From Rhynchospora pubera (lineage: Eukaryota; Streptophyta; Magnoliopsida; Poales; Cyperaceae): a stretch of 64,000 nt of DNA. Made by a program: the position numbers and the translations under genes. The notes under the pieces are model-generated. The model was not told the DNA's origin and did no database searches. It was given only the letters and a program-made list of their open reading frames with translations. How positions within the stretch are numbered: the stretch's first letter is position 1; every line of letters starts with the position of its first letter. The DNA is taken from positions 289,060,653 through 289,124,652 of the forward strand of contig CM051460.1 in the NCBI GenBank assembly GCA_028095005.1. The letters run 5' to 3'. Below are positions 49,059-59,096 of the stretch, in pieces.

Positions 49059-49918
49059 TTTCAAACTTACTTAACACTATATATATATAAGAGTTCACAG
49101 CTTTATTGTTTCCGAGTATTCAATCGTTTTCTAATACTTACCCTGTGGCATCTGCTAATTCTTTTTTTTTTTTTTTTTTGAGGGCTAGCAAATGCTAGCA
49201 ATTTTTCATGAATAAAAAAAAATGATTACAAAATACCATAACAAAGCTTAAATTTCATAGCAAGTACTGATATGAACGCTAAAATAAAAACCATATAAAC
49301 TCCTAATAAGTTTATAACCTTAGTAGCTAGGTACCGGTACCAGGACTAATACCTAATTGCCAAGTGGCATCTGCTAATTCATCAGCTAATTGCCAAGTGC
49401 TTTCTCAAGAGCTTTTTCGTTCTTACTTAAAATATCAATTTACTTAATTTGGTGATTAATTTTCAATTCCTCTGATTAATTTTCACGCACATAGATGATG
49501 GTCGAATGGATTTGAGTGACAATGCATAATTTTATTTTCTAAGAACAACGTTTTGTTGCATCATTTGATGAGGATACTTAAATGTTACTCGTACTCGTAT
49601 CCGTTCATATTCGGATGCTTACATGAATTTGATTTGCACTACCGAGCCCAAGATTATCATGGCAACCTGACCTGGCCCGAGCAAAAGAGGACAGCCCATA
49701 TATCTGCTCTGCAATACTGCAACCATTTTGGTGGCAAGTCATTCATGTGTTATTTTATTCATATATAACCAAGTTAAACTTTAGCAAATAATTCAGCTTT
49801 TGTTTTACAATACAAAATTCAATTGTAATTTGTAATGCGGTTTACAATACTAGTAAAATTAATGACATTATACACATTTTCTTTTGTCTTACAATAAGAA
49901 ATCAGAGAAAATCAATAA

Positions 49919-50086
49919 GGGGCCGTTTGGATTCCATGGGATTTTGGGGAATTTCATCTTCCTACCATAAATTTATTATAAACAATACAAACTCTTCACA
50001 AAATTACACACTTCCCGATAAATTTATTCCTAGAAATTACAACTTCCCCAAATTCTCCAAAAATCCTAAGCGATCCAAACGGCCCC
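49919..50086. mobile_element. Tourist-like MITE, copy 2
   Basis: A 168-bp element with ends ggggccgtttggat and atccaaacggcccc, flanked by TAA on both sides (49916-49918, 50087-50089). It shares the inner stretch aaactcttcacaaaattaca and cacttccc-ataaattta with the copy at 63168-63357. The three-base TAA duplication fits PIF/Harbinger elements. Confidence 0.85.
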
Positions 50087-50203
50087 TAAGTAAATACAAT
50101 TTTCCATTGTAATCGGTGGTTGTTGTATGAGTTACTCGAGCACTTAGTTGCGGTTTAGGACGAGATTTTGTTTGAAGTGTTTTATATATGGACACTTATA
50201 AAG

Positions 50204-50395
50204 CAATCCGACTCTGCTGTTGCACGACACAGCGTGTAGCGCACTACCAGCCGTCTGATCTTGATCGGACGGTTCACTTTTTACGGGCCTATCAATCTAG
50301 GTTACATGCACGGGGCTCCCTTGTCCATTGGATCTTAATCAGACGGCCAGCGTACCGCGCGACACGCTGTGTCGCGCGGCAGCGGATCTGAATTT
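50204..50395. mobile_element. Mutator-like MITE with 9-bp target-site duplication, copy 2
   Basis: A 192-bp element flanked by cttataaag at 50195-50203 and 50396-50404. Inverted blocks include acgacacagcgtg near the left and cacgctgtgtcg near the right, and ccgtctgatc/aatcagacgg further in. The core ctatcaatctaggttacatg then cacggggc is shared with 37661-37863. Confidence 0.9.
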
Positions 50396-51236
50396 CTTAT
50401 AAAGTCCCATTGTCTTGTAGTAGTCAGTAATTTCATTCATTAAATGTTTAGGAATAATCGATCATTTACGATACAAAAACTAAATTATAAAGAACTAAAG
50501 TATCAAAGAACACAGAACATGTCATAACATATCACAGAACTTTAGAATTTTATTGTAGATCTTTCATGCTTGTTTCGTATAAGTTATTTTACATTTGTTA
50601 CTTAATAAATGATGCATAAGTTTCAAAACATTTTGCGGTATTAGCTGTAGCTGGAGATGTCGTGTGCAATTTTGCGATGGTATTGCTTGTCCCTTAAGAA
50701 TTTGCTCGTTCAAAACAGACAATTTCACATCTTCATGGTGAATATATTGAAGACGAAATGTTATATGCATATGCTGAGACAATTAGTATATGCACGGTTA
50801 TATATACTAGCAAAAGCATCACACTTCGCATGATCAAGTTTTATTTTCATATTTTAATACAATTCTAAAAATATATCACCCGAATTTTTATATTTTTTAC
50901 GAACATCCATAAATTTCCATGCAAAAAATGATTTGAAAGGCAACACATTATAAACAATTTGAGCTAAAATATTTAGCAACACATTTAAGAATAACTATAT
51001 TTTCATCGTGCAACTATATTTTTTATTGTGCGATTATCTCATATTTTAGTCAGATAACAATAATATAATTTTTCTTATTTTCTTATTAATAATATATGTC
51101 CAATTCCACGTAGGAGAGATTTCTGTTTGTAAAACTGCAAGAGAGGTTGAAGAAGGGTCCTGTTGAAGGATGTTTGACAGACCGTAAGAGATTCCACGTG
51201 AGAGTAGGTTGTTTACTTGTGGAAGACCAAATTGAA

Positions 51237-51393
51237 TATTTGATAAACATTTATTCAAACTATGTATGCGCTATCATTATTAGACATAAAAATACTGTTC
51301 TTGCGGATGAAATTATTCAGTATTAATTAGTAGAGAAAACAGAAAACCACGCTATTACAAACGGCCTTTTTACGACAAGAGCAGGACGCATTT
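51237..51393. repeat. Segment duplicated from 46993-47150, copy 2
   Basis: Begins tatttgataaacatttattc and runs collinear with the copy near 47000 for about 155 bp, ending in a gacaagagcagga-gca block. It lies 2.2 kb downstream of the F-box gene. Confidence 0.8.
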
Positions 51394-52441
51394 AAAATTA
51401 TCTAGCTATGACAACAAAAGTAGTTAAAATAATAAAATTAAAAAGCCAAGGAAACATTGCTCCAGTTTATATTTTCGGTCATTTAAAGCTAAGCCCTACA
51501 GAAAAGAAATAAATGCGCCTCTGTTGAAATTAAACAATCCTATCTCGCTTCATGCACATCTCATGCATGCCCAACTCTGCAACTATGTTTACTGGTTTTT
51601 TCCCTGTACATCCTTCTTAAATCGGTCCCAACCTTCCAGCTCATTTTGCTTCTGGCATAAAATATTTTGAACTTTGAATAATTTTTGTTTTGTTTTGGAT
51701 TGTTGCTTTATTGGTAGACCTTGAATGTCTAGAGTGGGCCAGGTCTCTGATAATTGATATAACAATGCCATGAAATTCTAGAACTTGACTTTTGGTGAAC
51801 TCAGAAACCAAATAGTTCAAAGTTCAGACACTGTTTATGAGCAGTCAGGGACTCAAACTAACTTTTGGTCTTGTACGGATTGGAATGATTACCAATAATT
51901 CAAATACTGTCGTGTAATTTTGCGCTGTTAGTGCCAGAAATTATATTTTCCCTAAAGACTGCGATGAAGTTAAGGAAACATCCATGAATGTAATTTATTA
52001 CTTTCTGGGATGAAGTTCAGCTTTTTTCCCCCTTTGTTTCACTAGACTGATACTGTTATATTAAAATATTAATTAATAAAAAAATTCTTCAATGTATACA
52101 AATTCTGCGCCAGACTTAATTTGATCATAGTTTTTTTTTTTTAAAAAGTAGAAAAAAAAACTTTGAAGTAAAAAAAAATTCTCCCTATCGAGTAAATTTA
52201 TATTGTGTTAAGACCCAAAAATGAGTTCAAAGGTAAATTCACAAAAGAATACAAATATGGTAGATACATTTTTTGCTGACCCAGAGTAAATATATTTAAT
52301 TTGAAGCTAAAAATTTGATACTGCGTGTTAAATTTTAATTGTTTTGTTGTTATAATAAACAATATTTTTAATGCACATAATTTTTTATAACTAAATTAAA
52401 AACGTTTGTACTCACCTTAACAATTTTGATTTAATACTTAG

Positions 52442-52456
52442 ACCCCCCCCCCCCCA
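52442..52456. repeat. Poly-C run
   Basis: About fourteen C residues in an AT-rich spacer. Isolated homopolymer; the exact length may be uncertain. Confidence 0.7.
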
Positions 52457-53194
52457 ATTTTATCTTCAAAAAAATCAATTTTGATTTAATTACAAGAAGA
52501 ATTATATATATATATATAATTAAATTATCCGTCATAATAATGTCCTTAAATTCGTCGGCAGCACCCAACATTTTTCTTTTGAAAAATGTCCCCACCAAGA
52601 GTGATAATAATTCGAAAATCGAAACTATTGTCATAAAAATGATGGGTCCTTCATTCAGCCTAGGTCCTCGTAGTAGTTGCAAAATTTTCCACATGAAATT
52701 TTAGAGTCACTTCTAATTAAAAAAAAAATGATGATGAAGATTGATCTACCATAATAATTGAAGATGGTATCGGAGGTACAATATGCGCTACAAATGTGCT
52801 ATAGTAATAGCAATTAGCAGTCTAATTGAAATCAACTATTCAAATTAGCTAGATGAACATGTTCAATTATGTTGTATTTCGTTTGTTTTGTCGGATTCGA
52901 TAGTAATATTTTGCTTGTTCAACCAATAAAAATAAGCATATAAGACTCCAGCTGACTTTAGGAGTTCAGAAATGACAACTAGACAAGATGCCCCATTTTT
53001 TTTTATATATTAGAAAAGTTTCTGAGTGAGTTCTGACTGAGATCTTCTCAGTTCAGACTGCAGAGGGATAAATTCACACACACAACAATACAGCATCACG
53101 TTTCAAGTCTCTATCAATTATTATTCAACCCAACATGTAAAACTAAAACACACACACCACCATTTCTCATTGAGTGTGTGTGAGAGAGAGAGAG

Positions 53195-55167
53195 ATGGGA
53201 GTTTGTAGCGTGGAGCTTCTCTCCCGCCTCTTCTGTTTGTGTGCCTCAACTGGAGAGGTCAAGCACAACAGCTCCTCTGATGACAAGGTCAAGGCCACCA
53301 TTTTCTCTACCAAGGGAGCTGCATTTGCCACTCTCTTCTCTCTTCCCACCACCGGGTCCGAGACTGTTGGTACCGGGTTCTTGATCCACCGCAATCTCCT
53401 ACTGACTACTCATTCTAACCTCCCTTCCACAACCGTAGCAGAGTCGGCCATTGTGCGGATTGGATTCGGCCGGGTCTCTGCCCGTCTTGTGCCTCAGAGG
53501 TCAGTTCAATGAGTTTTTTGTTTTATTAATTATTACTTAGACAATCTGTTCAAACAAGAAAGTTGTGCACCAATTTGTTTTGTGGGTTCATCACAATTTA
53601 TCTTACTTATTTGGGCTAAGAACTGTTGGTTATGATGGTCGGAATCCACATCCAACTGAGCTCTTGGAACACTGCTTTGAATTGTCAATTGAACCTCAAA
53701 TAACCAAATATTAGATCATTACATTTTCAAGTAGGTAATCGAGTCTCAATTAAGCTTTATTTGCACCAATTCAGGCTCCATCTGCCTCCTCGACTGAGCG
53801 ACTTAATACTGGTAGATGCTAATCAATAATTTAATGGTCTACATTTGTATTAGGAACAGCTAAGTTAAGAGCCTGTACTAGAAGGCTTAACAAAGTCTGA
53901 CATGAAATAAATAGTTGGTGTTCTAATTTTCGGTCTTCTTTTTGTCATGTTCAGATTCTTCATAACAAGCTCAACCCTTGACCTCACAATAGTTGGCCTT
54001 GAACAAGTGGACCCTGATTCACCTCAGCCACAACTGCAATTTCTGAAAATCACTTGCGCCAAACCTATCATGAACCATAGTAGTACTGTCTACCTGCTTG
54101 GCCACACCAGCCGTGATCATGATTCTAATGCTAGTACTGACTTGGCTGTTGGTACTGGCAAGGTCATCATCTCAACAGATGATTTAATAAAGATTACTGT
54201 AACTGGAGCTGCTCTTCCTCCTGGATCTGCTGGTTTTGACTTACATGGAAATCTTGCATTCATGCTGTGTGACCCCATGAAACTCACCTCCAAGGAAGAA
54301 TGTGAATCTGATACACTCCAATTTGGAATTCCGCTTGCAGTAATCTGCAATTGGCTGTACCAGCACTGGGAAGGTAGCTTAGACGAGGTTACTAAACCGA
54401 GACTTGGTCTTGGTCACTCGTGCACATCTTTCAGTCTAAGCAATATGCATCTCTTTAGACTAGCAGGATCTGATAATGAAGAAATCTCACCTCAAGGGAG
54501 GTCAAAGTATCGGAACTTTTCAAGCAGTCTAGTGAATGAAAACCCTATTTTGGATTTTAGGTTGTCTGTGCATGAACAAGGAGTGGCTACTCCTGAGATT
54601 TATGAGTCTCCAAGGCCAAGTTGCAGTGCAACTAGAATACAGGAAACCATGTTCCCCAAAACCATTTTCTTGCCACTTCCTCTGAAACAATTGTTCTCTG
54701 AAGAAATAAGTAAATTTAGCTGTTCATCTCATGTTGAAAGAAACAATATGTGCCGTTCCATTAGTTCATGTGAGTCGAGTTGTAGGGAAGGGGAGCTACA
54801 GGAAGAAAATATAACAAGTGAAGAGGATACCATGTATTCGGCTGAAACAATGGAGAGCCGTAATGTATCATTTCCAAAAGAAAGCTCGGTACCAGTACAA
54901 AATGTAGGAAGGAGTCAGAGTTGCGTGACTTACCGCAGGTGGAGTTCCCCTGGTCCCAGTAATGCAGGTGTGACCAGAGGGGTTCTGAGAAAACATCAGA
55001 GTTCCATACCTGTCAGAAATATAAGTTCACAAAGTACTACATTTCGTACTGGACATGATTATTTGAGCCCTACTGTTTCCTCTTCTATGAAAAGGAGAAG
55101 TTCAGCTGAGGAGATGATTAGACATAAACAAAGCTCAGTTAGAGTTTCACCCAAATGGGTTTTTTAA
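53195..55167 (+). CDS. Trypsin-fold (chymotrypsin-like) protein, two exons
   Basis: Exons 53195-53499 and 53955-55167 (GT-AG, phase 2) encode 505 aa. An N-terminal domain (~30-235) has trypsin-fold signatures: VGTGFLIHRNLLLTTHSNLP around His73, STLDLTIVGL around Asp111, and PPGSAGFDLHGNLAFML around Ser193. This is the His-Asp-Ser order of chymotrypsin-like enzymes at similar spacing, although the serine motif is GSAG instead of GDSGG. Whether it cleaves peptides is open. The C-terminal half (~250-505) is Ser/Arg-rich, low-complexity and probably disordered. There is no signal peptide; the start MGVC carries Gly2 and Cys4, possible lipidation sites, but lacks the usual Ser6. The ATG at 53195 was chosen as the first in frame after the GA-repeat leader. 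An AATAAA lies at 55231. The family is conserved in plants but poorly characterised. Confidence 0.8.
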
Positions 55168-57598
55168 TTTTTTCTCAACTGTACTTTCTGTTTATAGTAT
55201 TTTCTGTTAGACTTTTCATGTGCAGATGAAAATAAAAGAGGGCACCTTTGATAAGTCTCGAGTTTTTATATATTTTATCTAGTACTTATTATTCAATGTT
55301 TGGTCTTTTTTTTTTTTGAACTGATGCAATTACCAAATTTGTAAATACCAGTAATGCATTACAAAGTAGCATTGAAGTGTGCATCTTGCTGGTTTTATGT
55401 ATTTTATTTTCTGGTAAGGAATATCAGCTTTAGGCCTTTGAACTGTGGGCATGGTTCACTTGAGTTCCAGAGCCTTTTATACTTCATTTTCTTGTTCTGT
55501 TTTTTTTTCTTCTTTTTCTTTTTATTTAACTTTTATACTTAGTTTAATCCATGAGAAAGTAACAGTGTGACAGCTTTTGCTGTGGCATGATCATGGTGCG
55601 CTGGCATGACAAAATTTTCATTTAATGACACTGAGGTGCATTCAAACGCCAGCGCTGGTATAAACATAAAATTATACTTGATTGTCAGATAGTCTTTTGA
55701 GTCTAGAAGATAAATTAATTGTTTCTGCTAATAGAAACGGGTCACTTTTGGCCTTTAACAGAAAAAATAAAGAAAAAGATAGGTTGATTCACTGAAAAGT
55801 TTAGAGGATTAAAAAAGGAAAATTGGTGGGCCATGTGTAATAGTTCAGAAACTTAATTCAACAAACGTAGTTCAAAAGCCTAAGTGGACTATTTGTTTGT
55901 TAATTTGAGATGCATACAAGCTATGCTTTGATCTGTGTGGAATATAAATTTATCAATGTCTCCTTTTTTGTGCTTCTTAATTTCGAAATGAAACTAGCAA
56001 TTCAGAAACGATAATGTTGAGAAAGGGTAAAATGGGAAATAAGATAAAGAAAAACTTGCAAATAACTTTATTTATCAATTTCCATATCTAGTTACAATGC
56101 CACGGTACTCTATTTATATAAGAGACATTAACATTGCTACAATTTTTAATTAACCCCTTTACAAACAATTCTCTAATTATACTACTCCAACAGTTAAGCT
56201 GAGTATATACAGTATATTTCAGCTCAGAAGAAGGGATCTGAATCCTCTGCGGGCTCTTATAAAAGACTTGCAGTGCAGGACTTTAGATATCGGCCATTTG
56301 ATTTTCATCCAATGGATCAGATTGAACCGCTCAATTAAATCACTCCAAAAACAAGATGAAATGACGAAAATCGCTGCCCAAGCATCCCTCTCTCAATGCT
56401 TAATGTGTTAATTGCCTTGACGGTGTTACCTCCGTTAGTGAAGAGGCGGAACCTATATTAATAGGAGGCCCCACTGTCAGACTCTTCTCTGCCTCTTTTC
56501 TATTCTATTCGCACCTCCGTCCGTCCGTTAGTTAAGTCCGGTGCAAATTGTTTTTCGAGAAACCCTAGTTCCGTTCCTCTCGGAACTCCCTTATTTCTGT
56601 TGCGTGTGAGTGTGTAACTGTGCGTGCAGCGTGCATCGCAATTTTGGAGAGAATCAAGAGATAGGGCTCGGATTGGGGATTCTTCACTGATTTGATTTCC
56701 TCAATTTCTGGTATAGCACTCTCTCCTTGCTTGGTTTAAATTCGGTTTTAGTCATTGTAGGCCGAGATTAGGTATTGTTGTTTGGGTTAATTCGGTATTG
56801 GTGGCTGACATTACTGTTGTTGCTTGGGTTTCGGAAAGAGTACTTGGGTTTTTACTTGGGTTTTAGTAATGTTGTTGTTGCTTGGGATAGAACTCTCTAA
56901 TTCTTAAACCTCTCTTGGGTTTGTTTTTGTAGCACCAGTAGATGTGTGAGAAAGAGACTTGCTGTCCATTTGGTTTAGAAGGATATTTGGTAATTACAAT
57001 TTTGAAGGAAAATATGTATTTTTTTTAAAGGATAATTGTGAGAGTTTTTGTATTTACGAAGGGAAAAAATGATGTTTTTAGTTTCAGGGAGAAAACTTTG
57101 CAATTTGATGTTTTAGAACGATCTTGTGATAGTTTAATAGTAGAAGATCAGTTATGATATTTGATTGAATCTGATTGATTTGGGTTATGCCTGTTTCATA
57201 ACTTAGTGTGCCCTATGTAGCTAAATGGGCTTATTAAATTAGGCTAATAGAGATTTTCTTTCCTCTTTAAATAGTAATCTGTAGAATCCAGTGCTTATAT
57301 CATTTTACTTTTCCGTTAGTCAAAAAAATAAATATTTTAGTGCTTTAGGAAATTTTTGTTGTCAAATATGCATAGCTGCTTTTGCTTATTAACAGTTTTC
57401 TCACTTGAGTGGCTTTATAGTTAGTTTCTATTTTTTTATGCTTAAATGCCTGGCCAATTTTCTTATGTTTATATATTAGTTCTGTTCTAAAGAATGGTTT
57501 CTGGAGTTTTATTTACTATTTAAGTAAATTGAAAGCATAAAAGTAAAGGCATTTCATATTCTATGGATATTTCTGAGCTTTTTTCTGTACTTTTGCAG
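55168..57598 (+). other. Spacer, TAD2 promoter and 5'-UTR intron
   Basis: Contains the 3' UTR of the protease-like gene (AATAAA at 55231-55236), then AT-rich spacer without a gene. A GC-richer promoter and leader follow (~56400-56710). The leader appears to end at a donor (tttctg then gtatag, 56711), giving an 888-bp 5'-UTR intron that closes at ttttgcag, 57598, directly before the ATG. Confidence 0.6.
56570..56577 (+). promoter_or_regulatory. Telo-box in the TAD2 leader
   Basis: AAACCCTA in the GC-richer leader ~140 bp before the 5'-UTR intron. Telo-boxes are common near the 5' ends of plant genes for translation and RNA processing. The same box occurs in the THO2 leader. Confidence 0.6.
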
Positions 57599-59096
57599 AT
57601 GGGAAGGGTTTCTGAGGACTTAAACAGGTTCATGGAGTTGGCACTAGACCAGGTGAGCCAAAATAAAATCCATTCAACTTACTTGGTTTCAAGAAAATGT
57701 AATTCTACTCTTTTGATATAATATTTTTATTATAATTTTTTTCAAATATTTTCATTTGTCTTAACCGGTTATATTCAACATTTTTGTTCTCCCTGCTGTT
57801 TTCAGGCCAAGTGTGCATTTGACAACCTTGAAGTCCCAATTGGGTACATTATCTTCTGCTTTCCTTTTCTTTCAGCTTTTCCATTTTATTCCTTGTTGGA
57901 CTAACTAATTTTGAACTCACATTTTCTTTTCTGTTTTTGTTAGATGTGTTATAGTAGAGGATGGTGAAGTTATCGCCACTGGCTTCAACAGAACCACTGA
58001 AACACGAAATGTACCCAAAACTTAATCACATTTGGTGTTGTTTTAATATCTATAAAAAAAAAATAACTTTCCCTTTCCCCCTAACGATATAATCATCGCA
58101 ATAGCTTATTCTTTTTTATTACTTCAGGCTACTAGACATGCAGAAATAGAAGCAATTGATACCTTACTCGAGAAATGGCAGAAGTGTGGTCTGAATAAAT
58201 CTCAAGTGGCTCAAAAATTCTCAAACTGCATTCTTTATGTAACTTGCGAACCATGCATTATGTGTGCAATGGCTCTATCCATACTTGGTAAGAAAGATTC
58301 CACCCAACTGCAAACTTCAGCTATTGAATCTCAATATTGGAATATCAATGTTTGTGGTTTGTTTCCTTTTTTGATCTTGTGTAGGAATAAGAGAGGTCTA
58401 TTTTGGATGTGCAAATGATAAATTTGGTGGATGCGGTTCCATCTTATCTCTACACAAAGGTGAAACTGACAACAAATGCAGGTACGTGTTTATTTAATTT
58501 AATTCATGTAAGAAAGCAGTATACTGTCAATTACGGCCTACATTTTCACAAAGATTATTTCATGGCCTTTTACAAACCACTTGGCAACATTTTCCAAAAT
58601 GTGCGATAGAATTATGCTGTGGGGTTCAGATTGCATTGAGTGATTATGTAAATTTCTCAGAACTGTTATGATACTTTAAGCGAACTTTATTGCATCAACA
58701 GTTTTAAATGTACACAAGACTGTGTGTTGCATTTTGCAAAATTTTGAAAAGCTTTGCTATATTTTAATTCTTAAAATTATTTGGTGGAGTTGCGAATACT
58801 TAAACATGTCTTTCTGTTCAGTAATGGGGCTTCACAATCAAAAGGCTTCAAATGTTTAGGAGGATACATGGCTGATGAGGCTATTTCTCTTTTAAAGAGC
58901 TTTTATGAGCAAGGAAACCCCAATGGTAAATTTTTTTGCTTTTATAACATTGTCAAACCTATAGTGAGTGTGTGTGTGTGCGCGCGCGCGCGTGTATTTC
59001 TCGTCAACTATACTACCACTGTTGTACTTTCTACTTTTTAATGCAGCTCCAAAGCCTCATAGGCCAGTTCGGGTACTACAAGCACCACAAAAATGA
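57599..59096 (+). CDS. TAD2: tRNA-specific adenosine deaminase 2 (TAD2/ADAT2)
   Basis: Coding exons 57599-57652, 57806-57843, 57944-58010, 58128-58287, 58385-58481, 58822-58925 and 59047-59096 join in frame to 189 aa. Cytidine/deoxycytidylate-deaminase zinc fold: ATRHAEIEAI gives zinc ligand His57 and catalytic Glu59; CEPCIMCAMALS gives zinc ligands Cys96 and Cys99. The adjacent IREVYFGCANDKFGGCGS and FKCLGGYMADEAISLLKSFY segments are typical of TAD2. With TAD3 it forms the heterodimer that converts wobble A34 to inosine in tRNAs, in nucleus and cytosol. Catalytic residues are intact. Length fits the family. The ATG follows the acceptor of a 5'-UTR intron. Intron 6 of the coding region (58926-59046) holds an alternating TG/CG tract. 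Confidence 0.95.
58965..58995. repeat. (TG)n(CG)n alternating purine-pyrimidine tract in a TAD2 intron
   Basis: About seven TG units followed by six CG units. This is sequence of the type that can adopt left-handed DNA. It lies inside the last intron (58926-59046) and does not touch splice sites. Confidence 0.85.

Larger units (their letters stand above)
49061..53194. other. Intergenic region between F-box and protease-like genes
   Basis: No supportable gene in 4.1 kb. It holds a poly-T tract near 49160, a Tourist-like MITE (49919-50086), a Mutator-like MITE (50204-50395), the second copy of a duplicated segment (51237-51393) and a C14 run at 52442-52456. The part from ~53050 is the promoter side of the next gene, with GA repeats just before its ATG. 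Confidence 0.6.

Noticed and set aside
56230..56360. Stretch resembling MITE ends (ggatctgaatcctctgcggg)
   Set aside because: Some words resemble the Mutator-like MITEs, but I found no partner inverted end or flanking duplication.
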